DNA of 64,000 bases from Rhodobacter sp. (GTDB lineage: Bacteria > Pseudomonadota > Alphaproteobacteria > Rhodobacterales > Rhodobacteraceae): assembly GCA_013821825.1 (NCBI GenBank), contig PNJK01000008.1:27545-91544 (forward strand), written 5' to 3'. Positions within the stretch are counted from its first letter, which is position 1, and the number at the start of each line of letters is the position of its first letter. Shown here piece by piece: positions 34,964-43,973 of this stretch. The translations under genes and the position numbers were made by a program. The notes under the pieces are model-generated. The model was given only the letters and a program-made list of their open reading frames with translations, was not told the origin of the DNA and did not search any database.

Positions 34964-36376
34964 ATGTCTGAAACGCCGTTGATCTTGTGGTTCCGCCGCG
35001 ACTTGCGGTTGGGCGATCAGCCGATGCTGGCCGCTGCGGTCGCATCTGGGCGTCCCTTGGTGCCGGTGTTCGTCTTGGACCCCGAGACCGAAGCACTGGG
35101 AGCCGCGGCGAAGTGGCGGCTGGAACTGGCAGTAGCCGAGTTCGCCCGCACGCTGGAGGGGATCGGGCTGCGGCTGACCCTGCGGCGGGGACCGGCGCTG
35201 GCGGTGCTTGAGGTGCTGATGGCAGAGACCGGGGCGGGCGGCGTCTGGTGGTCGCGGCTTTACGATCCGGAAAGCGTGGCACGGGACACCGGCGTCAAGG
35301 CGGCGCTGAAGACGGACGGACGCGAGGCGCAGAGTTTCGCAGGCCACCTTCTGCACGAGCCCTGGGAGGTGGAGACCGGGCAGGGCGGGTTCTACCGGGT
35401 GTTCACACCCTATTGGCGCACCGTGCGGGGGCGGTCGGTCGCAAGTCCGGCCATGGCTCCGAAGCGGGCGGCGGCGCCAGCCGCCTGGCCGGAAAGCGCG
35501 CGGCTGGAAGACTGGCGTCTGGGAGCCGCGATGAACCGGGGGGCGCCCATCGTCGCGCGGTATCAGGCCGTTGGCGAGGCTGCGGCGCGTGCGAAGCTGG
35601 CTGCCTTCCTTGCCGGGCCAGTCGACAGCTATGCCGCGGCCCGCGACTTGCCCGGGGTGGCCGGCACCTCGCGCTTGTCGGAGAATCTGACTTATGGCGA
35701 GATCGGCATCCGCGAGGTCTGGCACGCGGGTTTGCGGGTGCTGGACGAAGGGCGGGCAGGGGCGGAAAGTTTCTTGCGGGAACTGGCCTGGCGCGAATTT
35801 GCGTATCACCTGATGCACCACTCGCCACAGATCAGCCGCACCAACTGGAGGCCCGAATGGGACAGCTTTCCCTGGCGCTCCGACAACCCGGATGCCGAGC
35901 GTTGGCGGCGCGGCATGACGGGCGAGCCTTTCGTCGATGCCGCGATGCGCGAGATGTATGTCACCGGCACGATGCACAACCGCGCCCGCATGGTCGCGGG
36001 AAGCTACCTGACCAAGCACCTGCTGACCGACTGGCGGGTCGGGCTGGACTGGTTCGCGGACTGCCTGACGGACTGGGATCCGGCGGCAAACGCGATGGGC
36101 TGGCAGTGGGTGGCAGGGTCCGGCCCGGATGCCGCCCCCTATTTCCGGGTGTTCAATCCGGCGGGGCAGGCCGACAAATTCGATCCAAAAGCCGACTATC
36201 GCCGGCGCTTCATTGCCGAGTTGGCGCGCTCTCCGGGACCGGAGGCGACGGGCTTTTTCGAAGCGGTGCCACGGTCGTGGTCGTTTGAACTGGGCCAGCC
36301 ATACCCTGCTCCGGTAATTGAACTTGCCGAAGGCCGCGCACGTGCCCTTTCGGCATATGGGGCACGAAATGCTTGA
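34964..36376 (+). CDS. phr: Deoxyribodipyrimidine photolyase
   Basis: The 470-residue photolyase repairs UV-induced cyclobutane pyrimidine dimers with blue light. The N-terminal antenna domain begins PLILWFRRDLRLGDQPML. The FAD-binding domain carries ELAWREFAYHLMHH and the run NRARMVAGSYLTKHLLTDW, continuing to WQWVAGSGPDAAPYFRVFNP. These are class I photolyase hallmarks, including the WAxxxGxxT-like FAD contacts. The ATG at 34964 is placed at the conserved start. CFA synthase follows within 59 bases, and an RpoE-like promoter precedes. Confidence 0.94.
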   Translation: MSETPLILWFRRDLRLGDQPMLAAAVASGRPLVPVFVLDPETEALGAAAKWRLELAVAEFARTLEGIGLRLTLRRGPALAVLEVLMAETGAGGVWWSRLYDPESVARDTGVKAALKTDGREAQSFAGHLLHEPWEVETGQGGFYRVFTPYWRTVRGRSVASPAMAPKRAAAPAAWPESARLEDWRLGAAMNRGAPIVARYQAVGEAAARAKLAAFLAGPVDSYAAARDLPGVAGTSRLSENLTYGEIGIREVWHAGLRVLDEGRAGAESFLRELAWREFAYHLMHHSPQISRTNWRPEWDSFPWRSDNPDAERWRRGMTGEPFVDAAMREMYVTGTMHNRARMVAGSYLTKHLLTDWRVGLDWFADCLTDWDPAANAMGWQWVAGSGPDAAPYFRVFNPAGQADKFDPKADYRRRFIAELARSPGPEATGFFEAVPRSWSFELGQPYPAPVIELAEGRARALSAYGARNA

Positions 36377-36434
36377 GCAGTGTGGCAAGTTTGGTGACAC
36401 TATGCCGGACAAGAAAAACCTTTGGGGAGGGGCG

Positions 36435-37649
36435 ATGAACGTACCGACGACAGTCAAAGGTCAGACGGGCCTGCCACGCTACTTTGCCAAGGCATTCGAT
36501 GTGGCCGGGCGGCTGGGCGAGGGCCGTCTGGATTTCGTGCTGCCTGATGGTCGGCGCTTTCGGATCGAGGGTGCTGTGCCCGGGCTTGCGGCCGAGATCG
36601 AGGTGCATAACCCCGACCTCTTCGCCCGCCTGATCCGCGAGGGCGACCTTGGCTTTTGCGATGCCTATCTGGATGGCTGGTGGTCGACGCCCGACCTGCA
36701 GGCATTTCTTGACCTGATCCAGCTACCGGCGAACAACGCGGTGGGCGACAGCTATCCGGGCCTTGGCCTGGTGCGCGCCTTCGAGCGGTTCCGCTTCTGG
36801 CTGCAATCAAACAGCAAGGCCCAGGCGAAGAAGAACATCTCGTATCACTACGACCTTGGCAACGATTTCTACCGGCTTTGGCTGGATGAGACGATGACCT
36901 ACTCCTCGGCCATTTTCGAGACCGGGCAGGAAAGCCTGGAAGCCGCGCAGCAGCGGAAATATGCCAGCATGGTCGACCAGATGAATGCCCAGCCCGGCGA
37001 CCACGTGCTGGAAATCGGCTGCGGCTGGGGCGGTTTCGCCGAATATGCGGCGAAAGAGCGGGGGCTGCGGGTCACGGGCCTGACGATCAGTCAGGCGCAG
37101 TACGATTTCGCCGTGGACCGGATCGCCAAGGCGGGCCTGTCTGACCGGGTGTCGATCAAGTTGCAGGACTACCGGGACGAACGCGGAGTCTATGACGGCA
37201 TCGCCAGCATCGAGATGTTCGAGGCGGTCGGCGAGCGGTATTGGCCGACTTACTTCAACGCGTTGCGGGACCGGTTGAACCCGGGGTGCCACGCAACGCT
37301 GCAGATCATCACCGTGGCCGAGAGCCGCTGGCCCGTCTATCGCCGCAGCGTGGATTTCATCCAGAAATACATCTTCCCGGGCGGCATGCTTCCCGCGCCT
37401 TCGGTGCTTCGGGCCGAGGTGGAGCGGGCGGGGCTTCGTGTCAAGGGATCGGTCGAGTTCGGCAAGAGCTACAGCCTGACCCTGCGGCGCTGGCATGAGA
37501 CCTTTACGGAACGTTGGGGCGAGGTCGGAAAGCTTGGATTTGACGACCGTTTCAAGCGGATGTGGGATTTCTACCTCGCCTCTTGCGCGGGAGCGTTTCA
37601 AGGGGGAAACTGCGACGTGACGCAGATCACGGTGACGCGTCCGACCTGA
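36435..37649 (+). CDS. cfa: Cyclopropane-fatty-acyl-phospholipid synthase
   Basis: The 404-residue SAM-dependent enzyme adds a methylene group to unsaturated phospholipid acyl chains. It has an N-terminal lipid-binding domain (residues 1-115) and a methyltransferase domain with motif I VLEIGCGWGGFAEYAA. KNISYHYDLGNDFYRLWLDETMTYSSA and IEMFEAVGERYWPTYF, both CFA synthase hallmarks, follow. The ATG at 36435 has a strong GGGGAGGGG site; an in-frame ATG at 36402 is an alternative. It lies directly after phr, as in R. sphaeroides where the pair responds to singlet oxygen. Confidence 0.93.
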   Translation: MNVPTTVKGQTGLPRYFAKAFDVAGRLGEGRLDFVLPDGRRFRIEGAVPGLAAEIEVHNPDLFARLIREGDLGFCDAYLDGWWSTPDLQAFLDLIQLPANNAVGDSYPGLGLVRAFERFRFWLQSNSKAQAKKNISYHYDLGNDFYRLWLDETMTYSSAIFETGQESLEAAQQRKYASMVDQMNAQPGDHVLEIGCGWGGFAEYAAKERGLRVTGLTISQAQYDFAVDRIAKAGLSDRVSIKLQDYRDERGVYDGIASIEMFEAVGERYWPTYFNALRDRLNPGCHATLQIITVAESRWPVYRRSVDFIQKYIFPGGMLPAPSVLRAEVERAGLRVKGSVEFGKSYSLTLRRWHETFTERWGEVGKLGFDDRFKRMWDFYLASCAGAFQGGNCDVTQITVTRPT

Positions 37650-37659
37650 GGGCTTTGAA

Positions 37660-38112
37660 ATGGCAACCCAGATGCCGACCGGTGCCAAGGCCATGGCCGC
37701 AATAACCTTTGCGGTCGCGGGCTGGATGACTGCAAATGCCTATGTCCCCAACATGCCCGAGGCGCAAAGCGTAGCCCTTTTCCGCGAGATTGTCGCGGTG
37801 CTTGGCGGGGTGGTCGGCTGGAGGGTGATGGGAAACTCGGTCGGCAAGGGCTATGTCGCGGCGGCGGGGTCGGGTTGGAAAACGATGATCGTGCTGGTGT
37901 TTTTCGCGCTTTTGCTGTTCTCGACCTATGAGATGCTGCAAGAGTCGGTGCGGATGCGCTATGAGGGGGCGGGCGAGGCAATCATCGATGTTTTCCAGCA
38001 GATGTGGAAAAGGTCCGAGGGGCTGCTGTCCACAACGGTCATTGCCGTGATGGCCATCGGCGGCGCGATCGCCGGCATCCTGACCGAGAACGCAAATCGT
38101 CGCTGGCGCTGA
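37660..38112 (+). CDS. trgA: TrgA-family membrane protein
   Basis: The 150-residue protein has four predicted helices (about residues 8-28, 40-58, 70-92, 122-142) and the opening MPTGAKAMAAITFAVAGWM of the TrgA family. TrgA and TrgB were defined in R. sphaeroides as determinants of high-level tellurite resistance, with no known biochemical role for TrgA. It begins 10 bases after the cfa stop and ends one base before trgB, so all belong to one transcription unit. Confidence 0.85.
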   Translation: MATQMPTGAKAMAAITFAVAGWMTANAYVPNMPEAQSVALFREIVAVLGGVVGWRVMGNSVGKGYVAAAGSGWKTMIVLVFFALLLFSTYEMLQESVRMRYEGAGEAIIDVFQQMWKRSEGLLSTTVIAVMAIGGAIAGILTENANRRWR

Positions 38113-38113
38113 G

Positions 38114-39010
38114 ATGGCCAACATCCGGGTGATCGGGGCTGCGTCGATGCAGCAGGCCGTGCTTGGGCAGGAGTCCTCGCCAGACCGTCTGGACTTCTAT
38201 GCAAAGGTCATGGGGATTCTGCCCGCAGAAGTGGCGGGCGCTGAAGTCTATGACCTTGGATCTGGCGGGCCCGAGGCTGTTGCATTGGCCCGGTCGGTGA
38301 TGGCGACGATGGGGCAGGTTGCGCCGGAAACGGTGCGGGCGCGACTGGGTGCGCTGCGCGTCGCTGCGGCCAGCCGGGTTCGCGCCGCCAGAGCAGCCGC
38401 GCGGGGGCTTCGGATCGGCGTCGGCGAGGTGACCGTCCACAGCGCGCGGCAGTCGCATGCCGGGTTCTTCGGGCTGGAGGTGATGACGCTGAGCCATCGC
38501 CGCTTTGACGGCTCGACCAGCCCACAGATCATCCGGGAGGTTTTTGTCTCTGGCGACGCTGTCACCGTGCTGCCTTATGATCCGGTCCGGGACCGGGTTC
38601 TGCTGATCGAACAACTGCGGGCCGGCCCGCTGGGGCGGGGCGACCCGCTGCCGTGGCAACTGGAGGCGGTTGCCGGCCGGATCGACCCCGGCGAGACCCC
38701 GGAAGACTGCGCCCGACGCGAAGCCGTGGAGGAGGCGGGGCTGAGCCTTGGCCGCCTGCTGAAGGTCGGGGAATACTACTCCAGCCCCGGCGCCATGACG
38801 GAATACAGCTACTCCTACGTCGGCCTGTGCGATCTGCCCGACGGAGTTGCAGGAGTATTCGGGCAGGCTGACGAGGCCGAGGATATCCGTGGCCACCTGC
38901 TGTCGTTCGCGGCCTTCATGACGGCGGTCGACGCTGGCGAGGTAGCCAATGCGCCACTTCTGTTGACCGCGCTTTGGCTGCAGCGCGAGCGTGGTCGGTT
39001 GCGCGGATGA
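38114..39010 (+). CDS. trgB: TrgB, NUDIX hydrolase (ADP-ribose pyrophosphatase-like)
   Basis: The 298-residue protein has an N-terminal region of about 100 residues and a C-terminal NUDIX domain from about residue 120. The complete Nudix box reads GRIDPGETPEDCARREAVEEAGL (G-x5-E-x7-REUxEExGU), and EQLRAGPLGR precedes it as in ADP-ribose pyrophosphatases. It likely cleaves ADP-ribose or a similar nucleotide sugar. It is paired with trgA, as in the tellurite-resistance locus of R. sphaeroides. A strong hairpin follows at 39036. Confidence 0.88.
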   Translation: MANIRVIGAASMQQAVLGQESSPDRLDFYAKVMGILPAEVAGAEVYDLGSGGPEAVALARSVMATMGQVAPETVRARLGALRVAAASRVRAARAAARGLRIGVGEVTVHSARQSHAGFFGLEVMTLSHRRFDGSTSPQIIREVFVSGDAVTVLPYDPVRDRVLLIEQLRAGPLGRGDPLPWQLEAVAGRIDPGETPEDCARREAVEEAGLSLGRLLKVGEYYSSPGAMTEYSYSYVGLCDLPDGVAGVFGQADEAEDIRGHLLSFAAFMTAVDAGEVANAPLLLTALWLQRERGRLRG

Positions 39011-39035
39011 CCCGAAGATGTGCTTGTGGCAGGCC

Positions 39036-39058
39036 CCGGAGGGTTTCACACCCTCCGG
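39036..39058. terminator. GC-rich hairpin between trgB and a convergent gene
   Basis: CCGGAGGGT and ACCCTCCGG form a nine-pair stem with a TTCAC loop. It lies between the convergent stops of trgB (+) and the Gfo/Idh gene (-). It is followed by GGGATATTTTTGCAGAGAGG, similar to the core of the repeat at 34871, so it may be an intergenic repeat that also serves as a terminator. Confidence 0.6.
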
Positions 39059-39104
39059 ACCTCCCGTGGGATATTTTTGCAGAGAGGAAGCTGTTATCGA
39101 AGAT

Positions 39105-40271
39105 CTACAGGTTAAGGTTGACCCAGGCGCTGTTGCGGGCCGATGACCGCACGCAGGCATCCACGAAGGCCACTCCTTCCAGACCTTCCTTCAGACCGGG
39201 AAAGGTAGTCCCGTCCGGAACCGCTGTGCCGGTCTTGGCCGCAAGGATGGCACGGGCGGCCTCGGCGTAGATGTTCGCGAAGCCTTCGAGGTAGCCTTCA
39301 GGGTGGCCAGGTGGCACGCGGGTCATGCGGGCGGCCTCGGGGCCGGATCCGGCCCCGCCGCGGGTGATCAGGCGTTTGGGCTGGCCAAGCGGGGTGTGCC
39401 AGAGGTAGTTCGGATCCTCCTGCGCCCATTCGATCCCGGCCTTGGTGCCATAGACGCGCAGGCGCAGGCCGTTTTCATTTCCGGGGGCGACCTGGCTGCA
39501 CCAGAGCATGCCCTTGGCCCCGCCCCTGTAGCGCATGAGGACATGACCGTTGTCATCGACGCGACGACCGGGGACGAAGGCGCTCAGGTCGGCGGCGAGG
39601 GTATCCAGCGTCAGGCCGGTCACGAAGTTCGCCAGGTTGAAGGCATGGGTGCCGATATCGCCAGTGGACCCTCCCGCGCCGGAGCGGGCGGGATCGGTGC
39701 GCCAGTCGGCCTGTTTCTGGCCAGTGCCTTCCAGCGGTTCGGTCAGCCAGTCCTGCACATATTCGACATTCACCAGACGCAGATCGCCGAGATCTCCTGC
39801 CGCGACCATCGCCTTGGCCTGACGGATCATCGGATAGCCAGTGTAGTTGTGCGTCAGCGCGAAGACGACGCCGGAGGCCTCGGCCGCCTTGGCCAGCTTC
39901 TTCGCCTCGGGCAGGGTGGCGGTCAGCGGCTTGTCGCAGATGACGTGGATGCCACGTTTCAGGAACTGCATCGCCACGGGTGCGTGCATGTGGTTGGGGG
40001 TGACGATGGCGACCGCGTCGATCCCGTCCTTGCGGCGGGCCTCCTTCGACGCCATTTCGGCAAAGCTGGTATAGGCGCGGGGCACGCCCAGATCAGCGGC
40101 GGACGCGATGGCCTTTTCCGGGCTGGATGAGAAACAGCCCGCAACCAGTTCGTACTGATCGTCAATCCGGGCCGCGATCCGGTGGACGGCGCCGATGAAG
40201 GCGTCTCGTCCGCCCCCGACCATGCCAAGGCGAAGTCGGGGAGCGCGCGCGGTGTGGGCGGCGTCGATCAT
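39105..40271 (-). CDS. Gfo/Idh/MocA-family sugar dehydrogenase (pair A)
   Basis: The 388-residue NAD(P)-dependent oxidoreductase starts with the Rossmann loop LGMVGGGRDAFIGAVHRIAA near residue 15. It has the family EKP-type motif as VICDKPLTATLPEAKKLAKAAE near residue 95, and the GGSTGDIGTHAFNLANF segment near 195 with the catalytic His. Such enzymes oxidise a sugar hydroxyl, often at C3, or open inositols. It follows the sister TIM-barrel gene by three bases and is the last gene of the LacI-headed minus-strand operon. The substrate is unknown. Confidence 0.87.
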   Translation of the reverse strand: MIDAAHTARAPRLRLGMVGGGRDAFIGAVHRIAARIDDQYELVAGCFSSSPEKAIASAADLGVPRAYTSFAEMASKEARRKDGIDAVAIVTPNHMHAPVAMQFLKRGIHVICDKPLTATLPEAKKLAKAAEASGVVFALTHNYTGYPMIRQAKAMVAAGDLGDLRLVNVEYVQDWLTEPLEGTGQKQADWRTDPARSGAGGSTGDIGTHAFNLANFVTGLTLDTLAADLSAFVPGRRVDDNGHVLMRYRGGAKGMLWCSQVAPGNENGLRLRVYGTKAGIEWAQEDPNYLWHTPLGQPKRLITRGGAGSGPEAARMTRVPPGHPEGYLEGFANIYAEAARAILAAKTGTAVPDGTTFPGLKEGLEGVAFVDACVRSSARNSAWVNLNL

Positions 40272-40274
40272 GGC

Positions 40275-41330
40275 TTACTCCAGTCCAAGCATGCGCCGGT
40301 TGGCGGCGCGGTCGGTGCCGGCGTCGGCGAAATCGTCAAAGGCCTTTTCGGTAACGCGAATGATATGGGCATCGACGAAGGCGGCCCCTTCCCGGGCACC
40401 GTCCTCGGGGTGTTTCAGGCAGCATTCCCATTCGACCACGGCCCAGCCTTCAAAACCGTACTGAGTGAGCTTGGAGAAGATGCCGCCGAAATCGACTTGC
40501 CCATCGCCAAGGCTGCGGAAGCGGCCGGCGCGGTTGACCCAGGACTGGAAACCGCCATAGACGCCCTGGCGACCGGTCGGGTTCAACTCGGCGTCCTTGA
40601 CGTGGAACATCTTGATCCGGTCATGGTAGATGTCGATATTCTCCAGATAATCAAGATGTTGCAGGACGTAGTGGCTGGGATCGTACAGCATGTTCGCCCG
40701 GGCATGGCCCTTCACACGGTCCAGGAACATCTCGTAGCTGACGCCGTCGTGCAGGTCTTCGCCGGGGTGGATCTCGTAGCAGACGTCGACCCCGCAATCT
40801 TCGGCGTGGTTCAGGATCGGCGTCCAGCGGCGGGCAAGTTCATCGAAGGCCTCTTCTACCAGACCGGCGGGGCGCTGTGGCCAGGGGTAGAGATAGGGCC
40901 AGGCCAGCGCGCCCGAGAAGGTGGCGTGGGCGTTGAGGCCCAGGTTCTTCGACGCGGTCAGCGCCTTTTTCACCTGATCCACCGCCCATTCGGAGCGGGC
41001 CTTTGGGTTGCCGCGAACGGAAGGTGCGGCGAATCCGTCGAAGGCGGTGTCATAGGCAGGATGGACGGCGACAAGCTGGCCTTGCAGGTGGGTCGAAAGC
41101 TCGGTCACTTCGATCCCCGCTTCCTTCGCAACTCCCTTGAACTCATCGCAATAGGCTTTTGAACTGGCTGCCTTTTCCAGATCAAATAGCCTTGCGTCCC
41201 AGGACGGCACCTGCACGCCAGCATAGCCGCAGTCGGCCGCCCAAGCAGTGATGGATTTCCATGAGTTGAACGGCGCAGCATCGCTTGCGAATTGCGCCAG
41301 GAACAGGGCCGGGCCCTTGATCGTCTTCAT
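40275..41330 (-). CDS. Sugar phosphate isomerase/epimerase-family TIM barrel (pair A)
   Basis: The 351-residue protein belongs to the xylose-isomerase-like TIM-barrel superfamily (AP endonuclease 2 fold). Metal-ligand candidates are visible: the Glu in VCYEIHPGEDLHDG, DPSHYVLQHLDY, MFHVKDAELN and the C-terminal VVEWECC. Members isomerise, epimerise or eliminate free or keto sugars, so phosphorylated substrates should not be assumed from the family name. The start overlaps the LacI gene stop by four bases (ATGA), with GAGGAAAC as ribosome-binding site, and the dehydrogenase gene follows directly. Confidence 0.85.
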   Translation of the reverse strand: MKTIKGPALFLAQFASDAAPFNSWKSITAWAADCGYAGVQVPSWDARLFDLEKAASSKAYCDEFKGVAKEAGIEVTELSTHLQGQLVAVHPAYDTAFDGFAAPSVRGNPKARSEWAVDQVKKALTASKNLGLNAHATFSGALAWPYLYPWPQRPAGLVEEAFDELARRWTPILNHAEDCGVDVCYEIHPGEDLHDGVSYEMFLDRVKGHARANMLYDPSHYVLQHLDYLENIDIYHDRIKMFHVKDAELNPTGRQGVYGGFQSWVNRAGRFRSLGDGQVDFGGIFSKLTQYGFEGWAVVEWECCLKHPEDGAREGAAFVDAHIIRVTEKAFDDFADAGTDRAANRRMLGLE

Positions 41331-42397
41331 ATGTTTCCTCCCGTGCGGAGCGGTTCGCCCCATTCAACATTGCCCGGATTCTCAAGGCCCTGCCTTGCTT
41401 CCGGGGTGCGTTTTTCGATCTCGGACACCAGAGCGCGGGCCAGGAATTCACCTGCGCGCCCGACGTCTTCCTTGATGATGATGGTCGCGCGACGAAAACG
41501 GCGCAACACCGGGATCGCCTCTTTCGCGACCACGTCAAAATCCGTTCCAAGAACGCGCCCCGTGCCCTCGGCCGCGGCGATCGAAGACATCGCGGCGGCG
41601 GTGGACCCGACCAGGATGCCGTCAGGCGGGTTCGGCGCGGAAAAACGCGCTGCGACGGCATCGTCGACGGCATCGCCGCCACTGTCGGAGGTGATCTTGT
41701 CGGCCAGTTCGAACGGCAGGCCAAGCAGGGCTGCCTCGTCCGAAAAGCCCCAGGTCATGTGGCGGGCGTAAAGATGCGACCGGGGCGGTGCGATCAGAAG
41801 CAGCCGCTTGCGCCCGCGCTGCGCTAGCGCGCGCACGCCAAGGCGACCGAAAGCCTCGTTGTCGAAGTCGAAATAGGGATGGTCGATCCCCATGTCGCTG
41901 CGGCCATGGGTGGCAAAGGGAAACCCCCGCTCGCGCATGTAGCGGATGCGGGGATCGTCGGGCTTTGTCTGGTTCAGGATCACGCCATCGGCGCTTTCGG
42001 TTTCCACGATATAGCGAATCGGCTCCATCGGGTCCTGATCAGGGAAGAACGGCATGACGACCAAGTGGTAGGCCGTGCCGCGCAGCGCATTGGCGATGGA
42101 GTAGATCAGCCGCGAGGTGTGGTTCATCGCATCCGTCTCGGTCGACAACACAAGGGCGATGACATTGGTCTTGCCCGTCCGCAGGCGGACCCCGGCGCGA
42201 TTCGGGCGATAACCCAGCAGGGCTGCGGTTTCGCGCACCCGGCGCTTGGTGTCTTCGCCGATGTCGGGGGCGTCCTTCAGCGCGCGGCTGACGGTGGCGA
42301 TGGCCAGGCCGGTTGCGGCTGCGATGGTCTTCAGAGTCGGACGCTCAGTCTCCGAATCAAGGAGGAGGTGCGGGCCGGATTCACTGGGCGAAGGCAT
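41327..42397 (-). CDS. LacI-family transcriptional regulator
   Basis: The 356-residue repressor has an N-terminal helix-turn-helix and hinge (TLKTIAAATGLAIATVSRALKD, then LLGYRPNRAG) and a periplasmic-binding-protein-like sensor domain (TNVIALVLSTETDAMNHTS onward). The HTH starts later than usual because of a 20-residue polar leader. It diverges from the sugar ABC importer operon. The intergenic region carries a perfect CTATAACGTTATAG palindrome with the central CG typical of LacI-family operators, so it probably controls both arms of the locus in response to an imported sugar. Confidence 0.92.
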   Translation of the reverse strand: MPSPSESGPHLLLDSETERPTLKTIAAATGLAIATVSRALKDAPDIGEDTKRRVRETAALLGYRPNRAGVRLRTGKTNVIALVLSTETDAMNHTSRLIYSIANALRGTAYHLVVMPFFPDQDPMEPIRYIVETESADGVILNQTKPDDPRIRYMRERGFPFATHGRSDMGIDHPYFDFDNEAFGRLGVRALAQRGRKRLLLIAPPRSHLYARHMTWGFSDEAALLGLPFELADKITSDSGGDAVDDAVAARFSAPNPPDGILVGSTAAAMSSIAAAEGTGRVLGTDFDVVAKEAIPVLRRFRRATIIIKEDVGRAGEFLARALVSEIEKRTPEARQGLENPGNVEWGEPLRTGGNI

Positions 42398-42710
42398 GGT
42401 GTCCCCCTTGGGTTGCCGAGACCGCCGGGCGAATCTGCCGCCGTGATTCGGCTGCGAAAGGGCCATTTGCACATGCAGAAACCGGACCGCGCGGGGCGAC
42501 GGAAATTGCTTGTCCGGCAAGCATCTTTGCGATGTTTCGGCGCTGCAGCATCGGCCTGTCTTGACCCTTCTTGTCATGTTGGATTGCGCGTTTCCATTCG
42601 CCGATCAAATCTTTTGCGCGGGGGGGGCGACAAGCGAAAAGATTGGTTGATCGATGAAACTATAACGTTATAGGAATTGTCTATAACGATTTAGAAACCG
42701 GGAGGAACGG
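42398..42710 (+). promoter_or_regulatory. Promoter and LacI-type operators of the sugar operon
   Basis: The perfect palindrome CTATAACGTTATAG lies at 42660-42673 and an imperfect copy CTATAACGATTTAG at 42681-42694, 21 bases apart, so both face the same side of the helix. A candidate promoter TTGATC (42647-42652), 16 bases, TATAGG (42669-42674) overlaps the first site. The importer start codon is at 42711 after GGGAGGAACGG. The rest of this 313-base region holds nothing I recognise, apart from room for the regulator promoter on the other strand. Confidence 0.75.
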
Positions 42711-43949
42711 ATGAAACTGAATAAATGGATTGCTGTGCTGGCGACATCGGTAGCGATGCCGTTGATGGCAAATGCGGCGGAGCTGGAGGTCACCCATTGG
42801 TGGACGTCCGGCGGTGAAGCTGCGGCTGTCGCCGAGTTTGCCAAGGCGTTCGACGCGACCGGCAACAAATGGGTCGACGGCGCGATTGCCGGCTCGGGCG
42901 ACGTTGCCCGTCCGATCATCATCAGCCGGATCCTCGGCGGCAACCCGATGGGTGCCACCCAGCTGAACCCCGGCAAGGATGCTGACGATCTGATCGCGGC
43001 AGGCCTGATGCAGGACCTGACCGAGCTTGCGGTCGCAGAGGATTGGGCCAACATCCTGCGCCCCAAGTCGCAGCTGGAAAGCTGCACCAAGGACGGAAAG
43101 GTCTACTGCGTGCCGGTGAACCTGCACTCGGGTCAGTGGATGTGGACCAACCGCAAGGTCTATGAGGATGCTGGCATCGCTCCGCCCCAGAACTGGGCCG
43201 AGATGATCGCCGCAGCACCGGCGCTGAAGGAAAAGGGCATCATCCCGCTCTCGTTGGCCGAAGGCTGGCCGGTGGGTCTGTTGACCGAAGACCTGATCGT
43301 GGCAATTGCGGGCGTCGACAACTACGTCGCGGTTTATCAGGACCGCAACATGGAGCTGGCCCGCGGTCCGGAATTCGCCGCGGTGTTCAAGGCGATCGAC
43401 GAAGCGCGCCAGATCATCGACCCCAAGACCGTCGTGCCGCAGTGGAACGACGCCGTGGCGCTGGTGATCCAGGGCAAGGCTGCTGCCAACGTGATGGGTG
43501 ACTGGGCTGGCGGCGAGTTTGCCGTGGCCGGGATGGTTGCAGGCAAGGACTTTGACTGCCTGCCGGGCCTCGGTGTCGAGCCGGTGCTGGGCACGGGCGG
43601 CGACGTGTTCTACTTCCCGAAAAGTGACGATCCCGAGGTCACCAAGGCACAGTTTGCCATGGCCTCGATGATGGTGACCAAGGAAGTCCAGGTCGCCTTC
43701 AACCTGAAGAAGGGTTCGCTGCCGATGCGCGCCGACGTGGATCTGTCGGCGGCCAACGACTGCATGAAGAAGGGCCTCGAGATCCTCGACAAGGGCACGA
43801 AAGTCTTCCCGAACAACTCGCAGATGATTGATCGGGACTCGCTCAACCAGATCAACGACGTGATGAAAGAGTTCTTCTCGGACCTCTCGATCACGCCGGA
43901 GGCCGCGCAAGAGCAGTTTGCAGCGATCATCGAAGCCGCGCCGAAGTGA
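42711..43949 (+). CDS. Sugar ABC transporter periplasmic binding protein
   Basis: The 412-residue family 1 solute-binding protein has a signal peptide (WIAVLATSVAMPLMANA) and a mature start ELEVTHWWTSGGEAAAVAEFAKAF, characteristic of oligosaccharide binders of the CUT1 group. Aromatic residues likely to stack on sugar rings are plentiful (HSGQWMWTNRKVYED, GDWAGGEFAVAG). It is the first gene of the importer operon and is followed by a strong hairpin, so it is probably produced in excess over the permeases. The gene context suggests manno- or xylo-oligosaccharides as ligand. Confidence 0.93.
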   Translation: MKLNKWIAVLATSVAMPLMANAAELEVTHWWTSGGEAAAVAEFAKAFDATGNKWVDGAIAGSGDVARPIIISRILGGNPMGATQLNPGKDADDLIAAGLMQDLTELAVAEDWANILRPKSQLESCTKDGKVYCVPVNLHSGQWMWTNRKVYEDAGIAPPQNWAEMIAAAPALKEKGIIPLSLAEGWPVGLLTEDLIVAIAGVDNYVAVYQDRNMELARGPEFAAVFKAIDEARQIIDPKTVVPQWNDAVALVIQGKAAANVMGDWAGGEFAVAGMVAGKDFDCLPGLGVEPVLGTGGDVFYFPKSDDPEVTKAQFAMASMMVTKEVQVAFNLKKGSLPMRADVDLSAANDCMKKGLEILDKGTKVFPNNSQMIDRDSLNQINDVMKEFFSDLSITPEAAQEQFAAIIEAAPK

Positions 43950-43973
43950 TCTTCGGAGTAGCTGAAAACTGAC

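Noticed and set aside
41327..42397. LacI-family gene starting further upstream at 42577
   Set aside because: The upstream extension has no family similarity and would place coding sequence in the control region; the ATG at 42397 fits.
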